Below, in pieces: positions 15,586 to 24,459 of a DNA stretch of 42,556 nt; the stretch's first letter is position 1; the number at the start of each line of letters is the position of its first letter. The stretch is from JAEXNA01 sp050486105 (lineage in GTDB: Bacteria; Vulcanimicrobiota; Xenobia; Xenobiales; JADMJV01). The stretch spans positions 1 to 42,556 of the forward strand of contig JBJHCR010000010.1 in NCBI GenBank assembly GCA_050486105.1, read 5' to 3'. The notes under the pieces are model-generated. The model had not been told where the DNA came from. It did no database searches and was given only the letters and a program-made list of their open reading frames with translations. A program made the position numbers and the translations under genes.

Positions 15586-17925
15586 CTAGGGCCGTGCCAG
15601 ACGAACAATGATCTTTTTGGAGGCAGGGCACCCGCTCTGGGGGTCTTTATGAGACAGCGGTACCACCGGATTGGCCTCCGGAAAATAAGCCGCACAGCAA
15701 CCTTTTGGAATGGGGTAGGCTACGGTTTGAAATCCTGCAGCCCGCCGTTCCACCCCTTCGTAGTTGGAGACCAAATCCACGGTGCTGCCGGGATGAAGGC
15801 CCAAATCGGCCAAGTCTTGGAGGTTGGCAAAAAGGAGTCGGCGACTGTTCTTGATACCCCGATAGCGGTCCTCATAGCCATAGATAGTAGTGTTGAACTG
15901 ATCGTGACTGCGCATAGTCATGAGAAACAGATGCCCTGCAGGCAGAGCTTCATCGCTGATCTGAGCCACGGAAAACTGAGCCTTGCCAGAAGGGGTGGTG
16001 AATCGTCCTTCTCGCGGCCCGTTGGGAAGATAAAAACCATTCTCATCCCGAACCCGACGGTTGTATTGGTAAAAATCCGGCAGCACTCGCTCGATGGCGT
16101 CTCTGATCTCGTCATAGTTGGAGGCCAAGGCCAGCCAATCGATACTGGCCTTTGGAGCCAGGCGAAGGCCAAGCTCACATACGATGGAGACCTCGGAAAG
16201 CAGGTGAGGTGAAGCTGGCTCTAGGTGCCCTCGAGACCGATGAACCTTACCCATGGAATTTTCCACTGTGACGAACTGCGGTCCGCTCGCTTGTACATCG
16301 ATCTCAGTTCGACCGAGACAGGGTAGGATCAGGGCCTCTTTCCCCGTGACCAAGTGAGAGCGATTGAGCTTGGTAGCAACAGAGACCGTAAGTTGGCACC
16401 TCTGCAGACCCGCTGCGGTCTGCGCGGTGTCGGGAGAGGCCGAAAGAAAATTGCCCCCTAGGCTCATGAACACGTCCACGTGTCCCTCAAGCATAGCCTC
16501 GATGGCTTCGGTCACATCAAAGCCCGCCTTGGTGGGCGCTTGAAACTCGAACTCTCGACCCAGACTTTCAAGAAATGCCGGCCCTGGACGGTGATTTATG
16601 CCCACGCTTCGGTCCCCTTGGACGTTGCTGTGTCCGCGCACCGGACAGACCCCGGCTCCAGGCTTTCCGATGGCTCCCCGCAAGAGCAAGAGATTGACGA
16701 TTTGGGTGATGGTGGGCACCGAGTTTAGGTGCTGGGTTAATCCCATTGCCCAACAAACAATGATCCGCTCGGTAGCGGCAACCCGAGCAGCCAGGTCTCG
16801 GATGGCCTCTCGCTCCAAACCTGAGGAGGCTTCCAATTCCTCCCAATTCTGGGCCCGAAGGTCGTGGCAAAACTCCTCGAAGCCTTCGGTCTTTTCCGCG
16901 ATGAATGCTTCATCGAAAACTTGCCTGCCGTCATCGCTCCACTCCAATAAAGTCTTGGCAACCCCTTTGAGGAGCGCCAGATCCCCCCCCAGTCGCACCG
17001 GCAGATGGGAGTCGGCTAACGCCTGACCCGAGCCCAAAACGGTCTTTAGGCCCTTAACCGGATTGAGGAAATCCTGGGGATTCTTAAATCTGGAAAGGCC
17101 GGCCTCAGCAAGAGGATTGATGGAAACGATGGTGGCGCCCACCGACTTGGCTTGCTCTAAGGCGCTGAGCATTCGGGGATGATTGGTGCCGGGATTTTGA
17201 CCGATGACCAGAATCAACTCCGTGCGGGTGAAATCATCCAAAGTGACCGTACCCTTGCCGATGCCGATGGTCCGTCCCAAAGCCACTCCGCTGGACTCGT
17301 GACAAAGGTTGGAGCAGTCGGGCAGATTGTTGGTGCCAAAAGCTCTGGCCAAAGTCCCATAAAGAAAAGCCGCCTCGTTGCTAGCCCGCCCAGAGGTGTA
17401 GAAAACTGCACGGTCGGGCGAGGAACAGGCACTAAGGCGCTCCGAGATCAGAGTGAAAGCGAACTCCCAGGGTATGGGGCGATAAAAAAGGGAGTCCGCT
17501 GCAAGGTAGAGGGGCTCGGTGAGCCGACCTAAACGGTTCAAAGAAAAGTCGGTCCAGCGAGACAACTCTTCCACCGAGAACTGCCCAAAGAACTCGGGAC
17601 CGACTTTGGCCTTGGTGGTCTCATCGGCCAGGGCTTTGGCCCCGTTCTCACAGAACTCAAATAGGCTGCGGTGCTCCGGATCAGGCCAGGCGCAGCTCGG
17701 GCAGTCCACCCCCCCGTCTTGGTTCGCCGCCAGCAGAGTCTTGCCACCTCGGACCAGACCAGGTTGATCGGACATCACCTTGAGCGTGGACAGCACGGCC
17801 GGGAGACCAGCAGCCACCCTTTGAGGCTCCGAGCGAGTTGGCGGGACCCCGCCCTCTCCGGCTTCAAGCTCCGAAGGCGATTCAAAAAGTACATTGCGAT
17901 GCGTCATGCCTAGTCTTTCGCTCAC
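15586..17925 (-). CDS. YdeP/FdhF-type molybdopterin oxidoreductase, alpha subunit
   Basis: A 779-residue member of the formate dehydrogenase alpha-like family that includes E. coli YdeP (TIGR01701 type), close to the usual 750-780. It should bind bis-MGD molybdenum. Visible features: Cys75-Pro-Ser-Cys78-Ala-Trp-Pro and Cys92 in FCENGAK, which may hold an Fe-S cluster with fewer Cys than classic FDH; Cys208-His-Glu-Ser-Ser at the position where formate dehydrogenases carry Cys or Sec bound to Mo; IGQNPGTNHPRM in the cofactor domain. The substrate of this family is not established; formate is a guess from homology. No twin-arginine signal, so cytoplasmic. The gene begins 24 nt after the third antiporter gene and is followed by fdhD. 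GTG 17925 is given as start; ATG 17907 is an alternative. Confidence 0.85.
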   Translation of the reverse strand: MSERLGMTHRNVLFESPSELEAGEGGVPPTRSEPQRVAAGLPAVLSTLKVMSDQPGLVRGGKTLLAANQDGGVDCPSCAWPDPEHRSLFEFCENGAKALADETTKAKVGPEFFGQFSVEELSRWTDFSLNRLGRLTEPLYLAADSLFYRPIPWEFAFTLISERLSACSSPDRAVFYTSGRASNEAAFLYGTLARAFGTNNLPDCSNLCHESSGVALGRTIGIGKGTVTLDDFTRTELILVIGQNPGTNHPRMLSALEQAKSVGATIVSINPLAEAGLSRFKNPQDFLNPVKGLKTVLGSGQALADSHLPVRLGGDLALLKGVAKTLLEWSDDGRQVFDEAFIAEKTEGFEEFCHDLRAQNWEELEASSGLEREAIRDLAARVAATERIIVCWAMGLTQHLNSVPTITQIVNLLLLRGAIGKPGAGVCPVRGHSNVQGDRSVGINHRPGPAFLESLGREFEFQAPTKAGFDVTEAIEAMLEGHVDVFMSLGGNFLSASPDTAQTAAGLQRCQLTVSVATKLNRSHLVTGKEALILPCLGRTEIDVQASGPQFVTVENSMGKVHRSRGHLEPASPHLLSEVSIVCELGLRLAPKASIDWLALASNYDEIRDAIERVLPDFYQYNRRVRDENGFYLPNGPREGRFTTPSGKAQFSVAQISDEALPAGHLFLMTMRSHDQFNTTIYGYEDRYRGIKNSRRLLFANLQDLADLGLHPGSTVDLVSNYEGVERRAAGFQTVAYPIPKGCCAAYFPEANPVVPLSHKDPQSGCPASKKIIVRLARP

Positions 17926-17949
17926 CCGGCCCGGGTTCCCGCCAATCCG

Positions 17950-19734
17950 TTATCGGAGGGCCAGCACCGCCAAAATGGCCAGCAGCACAATGGCATAGAG
18001 GGTGCTGGTGCCAACCGGTAGGGTATTCTTACGGTAGCTGAGGTATAGTCCGGCCTTAGACTCTTCGATCTCTTCGTGGCTCTTCCCATGCATGACCAAA
18101 CGTCTGGTCACGAACCAAACCGAAATTCGTGCAGGAGCATGGGCAAAAAAGTAAGCGGCTTTATCGGGCAACCAGACCAAAAAGATGTTGTACCCCAGAG
18201 TGTGAATTCCGTTGAAGGCCTGGTCAAAGAGGCGTCCCAGACCTCGACAGAGGCCACCCCATACCACCTCAAAATCCAAATTTTTGGCCCGAATCTCCCT
18301 AGGATAAACCCCAGCTAGGATCATCAACACACAAGCCAGGGCTGAAAAAACCAGGAGTTGCGAATGGGAGACCACGTTGGCCAGGCTATAGGCGTTGTAG
18401 GATACTTCCGTAGGCAACAACGGATACAGGATTTGCTGTGGAAAGAGGCCCACCAAGAGGCAGACAGCAGCGCAAGTGGCCATGGCGGCCTTCATGGCTG
18501 CTGGGGCATCGGTGGTCTTGATACGAGGTTCCCGAGCGAAGAAAGCATAGAGTGGAACCTTGACTCCCGCCTTTGGCAAGACCCCGGCTGAAGCCACCAG
18601 TAATCCCAAGACCGCCCAGGCGTAGAGCTCTCCTTCGTAGCGCACCGAGGAACTGATCATACTCTTGGAGACGAAACCGGAAAATCCCGGGATAGCCGAA
18701 AGGGAAGCTGCTCCAATGAGACAGCATACCCCAGTCCATGGCATTTGCTTGAAAAGTCCCCCCAATTCAGTGGCTCTAGTGCACCCCGTCCGATAGAGGC
18801 AGACTCCCAGGGTCATGAACAGGAGACCCTTAAAGACGATATCGGTGAGGGCGTGAGCCACCACCCCGTTGAGTGCAAGTTCGGTGCCAATTCCAACCCC
18901 GACCACCATGAAGCCCACTTGATTGATCACCGAGTAGGCCAGCACCTTTCTCAAATCATCTTCGATGATGGCAAAGAGGATGGGAAAGATGGCCATCACC
19001 ACCCCAATGCCCACCAGAACTGAGGTGCCGGGAAACATGACCAAGAGGGCATAGACCGCAGTCTTGGTGGTGAAAGCCGCCAGAAAGAGTACCCCGGACG
19101 CCGAACTCGCCGGATAAGCGTCGGTGAGCCAGGTGTGGACCAACGGCCAGGCACAGTTGATGCCAATACCCAAGAAGATCAACCAGCCCCCGGGAGAATC
19201 CAAACCGATGGGCCCGATAGCCGCATCGTAACCCACCGCCAAACGCCAGAGTATCCCCATCATTAAGATCAAGCCCCCGGCGATGTGGAAAATAAGATAG
19301 CGAAAAGCCGCTCTTCGGGATTCCGGCGTCCCCCCACCAAAGACCAGGAAAGTGGCGGCCAAGGCCAGGATCTCCCACCAGCAATAGAAAGTGAACAGAT
19401 CGCCTGCTAAGACCGCTCCCACTGCTGCAGCGGCGTAGACCAGAGCAGCGCAATCTTCCCCTCTTCGATCCAAAGGTCGAGCAAAAAGCAAACCCAGCAG
19501 GGCCACCAGAGAGAAGATCACCGCAAAGGGCCGGTTCCAGATGGTGACTTCCAGAACGCGCAACTCGAATAGCCCGCCAAGGTTCACGATCGCTTGCTGC
19601 TCGTTTAAGCCCAGCGCAACCCCCAGAGCCAGGGCCGGAGCAAGAAGCACCAAGGTATGTCGGACTTGCCCCCTAGGCAAGAGGGCCAGGAGAGCGCCAA
19701 CGAGCAATATCACCGAGGGGTGAATCGAACTCAA
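17950..19734 (-). CDS. Mrp/complex I-type antiporter subunit, third copy (NuoL/MrpD-like)
   Basis: A 594-residue membrane protein with about 15 helices and the proton-antiporter domain shared by NuoL/M/N and MrpA/D. The helix-5 Glu121 (CWWEILALAATFLVF) and the helix-8 Lys224 (TTKTAVYAL) are present, but the helix-7 Lys expected before P-x-H-x-W-L is Asn193 (GINCAWPLVHTWL). In complex I this Lys is needed for pumping, so this copy may conduct differently. The C-terminal 130 residues contain a further helix, an amphipathic segment and a last helix at the very end. The start is TTG, overlapping the previous stop by 4 nt. It lies after the two small membrane proteins and 24 nt before the molybdenum oxidoreductase. 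Confidence 0.85.
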   Translation of the reverse strand: MSSIHPSVILLVGALLALLPRGQVRHTLVLLAPALALGVALGLNEQQAIVNLGGLFELRVLEVTIWNRPFAVIFSLVALLGLLFARPLDRRGEDCAALVYAAAAVGAVLAGDLFTFYCWWEILALAATFLVFGGGTPESRRAAFRYLIFHIAGGLILMMGILWRLAVGYDAAIGPIGLDSPGGWLIFLGIGINCAWPLVHTWLTDAYPASSASGVLFLAAFTTKTAVYALLVMFPGTSVLVGIGVVMAIFPILFAIIEDDLRKVLAYSVINQVGFMVVGVGIGTELALNGVVAHALTDIVFKGLLFMTLGVCLYRTGCTRATELGGLFKQMPWTGVCCLIGAASLSAIPGFSGFVSKSMISSSVRYEGELYAWAVLGLLVASAGVLPKAGVKVPLYAFFAREPRIKTTDAPAAMKAAMATCAAVCLLVGLFPQQILYPLLPTEVSYNAYSLANVVSHSQLLVFSALACVLMILAGVYPREIRAKNLDFEVVWGGLCRGLGRLFDQAFNGIHTLGYNIFLVWLPDKAAYFFAHAPARISVWFVTRRLVMHGKSHEEIEESKAGLYLSYRKNTLPVGTSTLYAIVLLAILAVLALR

Positions 19735-19955
19735 GGTCCCTCCTCCTCATATTTGACCTGAACCAAAGGTCGCAGCACCAACTTGGCCAGGAACACCAGA
19801 GCCGCACAACTGACAAAGCCGAAGGCTCCGTAGAAGCCGAACCAGCGCTCCCAAGCCAGATAATAGTGCTCGGGACGGAAGAACAATTGAGTCGAGAGCA
19901 GTCCACCGGCGAGCAGCAGCAAAAGAACCAGAATTCGCTTGAGAGATGGTGTCAT
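19731..19955 (-). CDS. 74-residue membrane microprotein in the mrp-like operon
   Basis: A protein of 74 residues starting at the ATG 19955, where the upstream stop TGA shares its A (TGATG). Two hydrophobic helices are visible (residues 8-24 and 42-62) with RPEHYYLAWERW between them and a basic, then acidic, tail. The frame is open upstream to 20042, but that extension overlaps the 50-residue gene and is not hydrophobic. The stop overlaps the next TTG by 4 nt. I recognise no family; tight coupling to both neighbours argues for a subunit or assembly factor of the membrane complex. Confidence 0.75.
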   Translation of the reverse strand: MTPSLKRILVLLLLLAGGLLSTQLFFRPEHYYLAWERWFGFYGAFGFVSCAALVFLAKLVLRPLVQVKYEEEGP

Positions 19956-20107
19956 CAGTGGCCACCTTTCAGCCAGAAGTCTCCGCCGGTGTTGATAAAG
20001 ATCACCAAGAGGTAGATCGACAGAACCACAAAAACGGACCAAAAGAGGTCAGGGAATGGACTGACGGCGCCGAAGGCCACTTCACGATCAGGGGACTCTT
20101 CGGTCAT
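19955..20107 (-). CDS. 50-residue single-span membrane microprotein in the mrp-like operon
   Basis: From ATG 20107 to TGA 19955 there are 50 codons. The start overlaps the antiporter stop as ATGA and the stop overlaps the next start as TGATG. The N-terminal 20 residues are acidic (MTEESPDREV) and one helix follows (FWSVFVVLSIYLLVIFI). The size resembles single-helix accessory subunits of complex I-like membrane arms, but no family is recognised. The coupling on both sides is the best evidence that it is real. Confidence 0.75.
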   Translation of the reverse strand: MTEESPDREVAFGAVSPFPDLFWSVFVVLSIYLLVIFINTGGDFWLKGGH

Positions 20108-21588
20108 TGGTTGCTCCCTCCAGCTTCAAGCAAGGTTCGGGTGAAGTCTTCGGCTAATCCTATAAACACATTCGGAAAGAAGAACAGCAGCACTGAGACA
20201 CAGGCGGTGAGCACTAAGGGCCCTCTCATCAACCAAGAAGCGTCGGACTTAGGATGCTCTTCACTTTCCGGAGGATCGGCCCAAAAAGCTCGAAAAATAA
20301 TGGGGAAGAAGGCCCAAGCCTTCAGCAGCGAGGAAACCAGAATCAAGCCTGCCAAGATGGGCATCCCCGACTTGATGGCAGCGGTCACGATTAGCCACTT
20401 GCTCAGGAACCCACCGGTCGGGGGCAGGCCGATGATGGCCAAACATCCCAGGGTGAAAGCCCCAAAAGTCCAAGGCATGGCCCGCCCCAGCCCATCGAGT
20501 TGCGAGATGTACTTCTTGTGGGCGTGAACTGCGATGGCGCCGGCACAAAAGAACAGAGTAATCTTTCCGAAGGCATGCATGACGATGTGCACCGAACCCC
20601 CGGTGATCCCGTCTTTATTCAGCAGGGAAACCGCAAGCAGGATGTACGAGAGTTGGCCGATGGTAGAAAAAGCGAGGCATCGCTTCAGATTGTCTTGGCT
20701 GACCATGATAGCGGCGGAGACAAAAACAGTGACCGCGCAGAAAGCCGTCACCCAGTACTGACTGCCGTACTCGATCAGGGTGAACGGTCCAAGCACTTCG
20801 AAGAGGGCCCGGATAACTGAAAACACTCCGACCTTCACCACGGCTACGGCGTGGAGTAAAGAGGAAACCGGAGTGGGGGCCACCATCGCTCCCGGAAGCC
20901 AAGGATGCATGGGCATGACTGCGGCTTTGGAAAAACCAAACAGAAAAGCCAGAGTCAGCAGCACCGCTTCCACCCCTCCACCTTGAAGAATTCCCATCCC
21001 CGAGCCAAAGTCCAGGTTTCCGGTCTTGGTGTAAATGACGATCATGGCCGGCAGAACCAGTCCGATAGACCCACCCAGAATGAAAGTGAGATAGCGCCGT
21101 GAACCTGCTCTTGCCTCTTCGTTCTGATGATGAGCGACCAGCGGATAGGTGGAAAGCGAAAGAAACTCATAGAAAATGTAGAGGGTGAGAAGGTTGCCAG
21201 ACAGAGCGGCACCGTTGGTGGCTGCAATGGCCACCCCAAACCAACAGAAAAAGCGGGTTTGATTATCTTCGTTGTGGCCGCGAAGGTAACCCGCCGAGTA
21301 GACGGTGGCCACCGGCCATAAAAGCCCCGCCGTCAAAAGCAAAAGGAGGCTCAAGGAGTCCACCCTAAACAGCAGGGGGACCCCGTGCACCAACTCGAGC
21401 ACGTTGAGTTGCAGGCTGTGCCCCGCTTCAAAGGCCCGATAGCAAGCGAAGACTAGACCGAGGTTGACCAGTCCGAATGCGACCGAAACGGCCTCCCTCA
21501 GGTTCGGGTTTCGTCCCACCAGCATCAGTACGAACGGCAAGACCGCAGGCAAGAGTATTAATAGGAGAAGCCAATTCGAAGTCGCCAT
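20104..21588 (-). CDS. Mrp/complex I-type antiporter subunit, second copy (NuoM/MrpD-like)
   Basis: A 494-residue, roughly 14-helix antiporter subunit. Pumping residues are complete: Glu141 in FYEFLSLSTYPLV (helix 5), Lys221 in KAAVMPMHPWLP (helix 7) and Lys252 in VVKVGVF (helix 8). The ATG at 21588 is preferred: it shares its A with the upstream stop (TGATG) and has GGAGGTGG upstream, while TTG and GTG codons just before it are also in frame. Part of an array of three such subunits. In Mrp antiporters and Mbh-type complexes the corresponding subunit (MrpD/MbhH) moves H+ against Na+. Confidence 0.9.
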   Translation of the reverse strand: MATSNWLLLLILLPAVLPFVLMLVGRNPNLREAVSVAFGLVNLGLVFACYRAFEAGHSLQLNVLELVHGVPLLFRVDSLSLLLLLTAGLLWPVATVYSAGYLRGHNEDNQTRFFCWFGVAIAATNGAALSGNLLTLYIFYEFLSLSTYPLVAHHQNEEARAGSRRYLTFILGGSIGLVLPAMIVIYTKTGNLDFGSGMGILQGGGVEAVLLTLAFLFGFSKAAVMPMHPWLPGAMVAPTPVSSLLHAVAVVKVGVFSVIRALFEVLGPFTLIEYGSQYWVTAFCAVTVFVSAAIMVSQDNLKRCLAFSTIGQLSYILLAVSLLNKDGITGGSVHIVMHAFGKITLFFCAGAIAVHAHKKYISQLDGLGRAMPWTFGAFTLGCLAIIGLPPTGGFLSKWLIVTAAIKSGMPILAGLILVSSLLKAWAFFPIIFRAFWADPPESEEHPKSDASWLMRGPLVLTACVSVLLFFFPNVFIGLAEDFTRTLLEAGGSNQ

Positions 21589-23063
21589 CACCAAGCCACC
21601 TCCGTTCCCAAGACAGGCAAGATGAAGAACTCTATCACTTGGTAGCTCACCAGCCCGAAAGCGAACAAGAGCGAAGCGGAAAGGAAGGCCAGAAAGCCCG
21701 TTCCTCGCCGCTTCCGAAGCAATTCTTCAGACACCTCAGCCTCCGGCTCTGCCGGGCTGAAGAACGCCAGTTCGAGCATTCGGAAAAAGATCACCGCATT
21801 CCCTAGAGAAGCAAAGACCAGGGCCACCACAAATTCATAGTTCCCTGAGGCCACGGCTCCGGTCATCAGGGTATACTTACTGAAGAAGCCGGCGCTGGGC
21901 GGAATTCCTATGAGGTTCAAGGCCACGGCGATCAGAGCTGCCCCGGCCCAGGGAGATCGCTGGAAGAGCCCCTTGACTTCCACCAATTTTCGCCCGCCCA
22001 CGGCCAACTGCAAAGCGATGACCACCAGGAACAAGGCCAAAGTGGCGATCATGTCGTTGGCGAGATGGAAGAGGGCTCCCACCGTCCCACGCTCGTCGGC
22101 CACCCACAGCCCTCCCAGCATGTATCCAGACTCGGCCACGATGAGGCAAGCGAAAGTCTTCTTCACATCTCGTTGGGCCAAAGCCAGGCTCGTTCCAGCG
22201 ACGATCCCCAGACAAGCCACCGCGATCATGAAGCTCGACCAGGCGGCCACCGGTATCAGACCGTTGAAAATGTCGTACAATAAATGAAACAGGAGAAAGA
22301 CGGCGAGCTTGGTGGATAAAGGGGCCACCACCACACTGGTGGCGTCGGGAGCAAACGTATAGGCATTGGGCAACCAAGCGTGTAAAGGAAAAACAGCCAT
22401 CTTCATCAGCAACCCGATGACGATGAAAGCGAAACCAACGATCACCGTCACCGAATCGCTGCGACCACTGAGGATAGCCGCCAAATCATCGATGTTCAGG
22501 GTTCCGGTGGTGATATAGAAATAGCCCACCCCAACCAGGTAGAAACTGGCCCCGATGGTTCCCATTATGATGTAATGGAAGGTCGCCAGATAGGCCCTAC
22601 CTCCCCCGAAGGCGATCAGCCCGTAGGTGGCCAGCGAGGAAACTTCCAGCATGACGTAGATGCTGAAAGCATCGTTGGACAAGGCCAATCCTTGATAAGA
22701 AGCTATCAACAGAAGCCAGAGAGTGAAGTATCGCGGCAAGCGGTGGCCGATTTGCTCTTTCCAGGTAGCGTGGCCTCCCATGAAAGCCATCAGAGCCACC
22801 AGGGATATGAGAACGCTCAATAAGGCTGAATAGGTGGTCACCTTCAGCTCTAAGCCCTGAGGGGGAGCGATTCCTGACAGATGATAGGTTAAGGTTCCTT
22901 TCTCCAAAACCTTGCTAGCCAAAGCCAAACTGATGGCGTTGCAGGCCAGAAGATTTCCGGCCCCCCATAGCTTGAACAGCCTCTCCCGAGCTGGGAGAAC
23001 CGAGCTGATCAGACCGGCCATGAGGGGCCAGACTATGGCGAGAACTGGCAGATGCGAAGTCAT
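21588..23063 (-). CDS. Mrp/complex I-type antiporter subunit, first copy (NuoN/MrpD-like)
   Basis: A 491-residue, roughly 14-helix antiporter subunit. Glu140 (MLEVSSLATYGL), Lys221 (MKMAVFPLHAWLPNAY) and Lys252 (STKLAVF) match the helix 5, 7 and 8 residues of the proton path. It overlaps the mrpC stop by 4 nt and the next start by TGATG. Position directly after MrpC is that of MrpD/MbhH in standard operons, so this copy is the most likely true MrpD. Confidence 0.9.
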   Translation of the reverse strand: MTSHLPVLAIVWPLMAGLISSVLPARERLFKLWGAGNLLACNAISLALASKVLEKGTLTYHLSGIAPPQGLELKVTTYSALLSVLISLVALMAFMGGHATWKEQIGHRLPRYFTLWLLLIASYQGLALSNDAFSIYVMLEVSSLATYGLIAFGGGRAYLATFHYIIMGTIGASFYLVGVGYFYITTGTLNIDDLAAILSGRSDSVTVIVGFAFIVIGLLMKMAVFPLHAWLPNAYTFAPDATSVVVAPLSTKLAVFLLFHLLYDIFNGLIPVAAWSSFMIAVACLGIVAGTSLALAQRDVKKTFACLIVAESGYMLGGLWVADERGTVGALFHLANDMIATLALFLVVIALQLAVGGRKLVEVKGLFQRSPWAGAALIAVALNLIGIPPSAGFFSKYTLMTGAVASGNYEFVVALVFASLGNAVIFFRMLELAFFSPAEPEAEVSEELLRKRRGTGFLAFLSASLLFAFGLVSYQVIEFFILPVLGTEVAW

Positions 23064-23443
23064 GATTTGGCTATCTCGGCGAGAATCTCGTCCTCTTCTA
23101 AAGTCCCATACTGCGCATATAGGCGTTCGATCACCGCCAAGGCAACCCCAACAGTGGCAACCCCAACGACGATGGCGGTGAGCATCAGAACGTGAGGTAG
23201 GGGATTGATATAATGCTCGGGCTGTATCAGACTGGCAGCTGTTCCGGTGTCGGAATCCCTAAGTATCGGAATGGTAGCGTTGTTCTTCTTGGCGATGGAC
23301 ACGTAAAAAAGGATGATGGCTGTCTGAAAAATGGTCAGTCCCATCAGCTTCTTCACCAAATTGACTTTAGCGATAGCACCGTAGAGCCCAATCATCAACA
23401 AGATGATGAAAAACCAGTAAATGAAATGTCCCTGGAAGCCCAT
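23060..23443 (-). CDS. mrpC: Mrp antiporter subunit C (NuoK-like)
   Basis: A 127-residue, three-helix protein related to NuoK and MrpC/MnhC. Helices are visible at about 10-30, 33-50 and 85-110, with LPHVLMLTAIVVGVATVGVALA typical of helix 3. The loop between helices 2 and 3 is longer than in NuoK, as in MrpC. It follows the MrpB fusion gene after 3 nt and overlaps the first antiporter gene by ATGA. Confidence 0.9.
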   Translation of the reverse strand: MGFQGHFIYWFFIILLMIGLYGAIAKVNLVKKLMGLTIFQTAIILFYVSIAKKNNATIPILRDSDTGTAASLIQPEHYINPLPHVLMLTAIVVGVATVGVALAVIERLYAQYGTLEEDEILAEIAKS

Positions 23444-23446
23444 AGT

Positions 23447-24217
23447 CTAGAGACCACCTTTGTGAGTGCCGCGAGAAACCAAGTTGGTGTAGATGGCAAA
23501 GATCACCGTGCCCACCGTGAGGGTGACCACCGCTTCGACCACCAATATACCGTGAGATCTCAATTCGGCAGGAGAAAAAATGTGTCCCAGAGTGTGACCC
23601 AGGGCGTGGTAGTCCAAGAAGTTGCCCCCGTGAATGAGGCACAGGACTCCTAGGCCGACATAGGCGATAACCCCTAAAGACATCATCTTTTCGTACAAAT
23701 TTTCCGATAATCGAGCCAACGCCGCCTTCAAGTCAAAGCCGATGGCCAATAGGATGAAGGAAGCCCCCAAAATCACCCCGGCTTGGAATCCCCCCCCGGG
23801 GCTGTAGTGGCCATGGATCAGCACATAGAGCCCAAAGAGGTGAATCGGAGGAAAAAGAATTCGGCACGTGGTCTCGAGAATCGGGTCTCGAGGGAGCACC
23901 TCGTCGACCACGTCCTCCTCCGGCCTGTTTCTCCTTTGGGCCACCGGAGCAAGGGGCAGCCTCAAGATGATGAAGATGGCGGTGCCGGCGGTGAAGACCA
24001 CGATAGCTTCGAACATGGTATCGAAGTTTCGATAGTCAGCCAGCACTACGGTGACAATATTAGGGGCCTTGGTGCTAGGGTAGGCTTCCTCGATGAGCTT
24101 GTCGGAAAGGTGGAGGCTTGCAGGACTCTCAGGGTCGCCCCAATCGGGAAAATCGGCCGAAGCCCAGAGCAGCAGCACTCCGACAAAGACGGAAAAGAAG
24201 AGAGCTATCCATCTCAT
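23447..24217 (-). CDS. Fusion of an MbhE-like (MrpA C-terminal) domain with MrpB
   Basis: A 256-residue protein. Residues 1-88 match the MbhE-type module, normally the end of MrpA or a separate Mbh subunit: NIVTVVLADYRNFDTMFEAIVVFTAG, with the conserved DYR-FDT. A charged linker (about 92-112) leads to an MrpB/MnhB domain of four helices (HGHYSPGGGFQAGVILGASF). In Mrp operons MrpB is separate; in archaeal Mbh the two are separate neighbouring genes. The fusion keeps the same order as Mbh E-F. It overlaps the MbhD-like gene by 4 nt. Confidence 0.85.
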   Translation of the reverse strand: MRWIALFFSVFVGVLLLWASADFPDWGDPESPASLHLSDKLIEEAYPSTKAPNIVTVVLADYRNFDTMFEAIVVFTAGTAIFIILRLPLAPVAQRRNRPEEDVVDEVLPRDPILETTCRILFPPIHLFGLYVLIHGHYSPGGGFQAGVILGASFILLAIGFDLKAALARLSENLYEKMMSLGVIAYVGLGVLCLIHGGNFLDYHALGHTLGHIFSPAELRSHGILVVEAVVTLTVGTVIFAIYTNLVSRGTHKGGL

Positions 24218-24459
24218 CGGCTGGACCTATTCCCAGTTCTCAGGATAGTCGCCAAGAAAAAGATGGTTCCAGCTCCAGCACCGACTGCCGCTTCAGTGAA
24301 GGCTACATCCGGTGCCCCTAAGGCCGCGTAAGACAAGCACATCATGAAGGAGTAGGCCCCCAAGAGGATCGATGAGGTGATCAGGCAGCGACTCTGCAGA
24401 GCTGCTACCGCTGTTCCGACGATGAAGATCAGCAGAACCAGTTCCAGGATCCAAAGCAT
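24214..24459 (-). CDS. MbhD-like subunit (detached part of MrpA C-terminus)
   Basis: An 81-residue, three-helix protein. The motif APDVAFTEAAVGAGAG is the hallmark of the MbhD/DUF4040 module that forms part of the MrpA C-terminus and lies close to the complex I NuoJ position. The gene starts immediately after the mrpG stop and overlaps the next start by 4 nt. Its separateness shows that MrpA is split here as in Mbh-type complexes. Confidence 0.9.
   Translation of the reverse strand: MLWILELVLLIFIVGTAVAALQSRCLITSSILLGAYSFMMCLSYAALGAPDVAFTEAAVGAGAGTIFFLATILRTGNRSSR

Noticed and set aside
15580..16212. 210-codon open frame on the plus strand
   Set aside because: Antisense to the oxidoreductase gene, which has clear family motifs; the translated sequence is low in structure.
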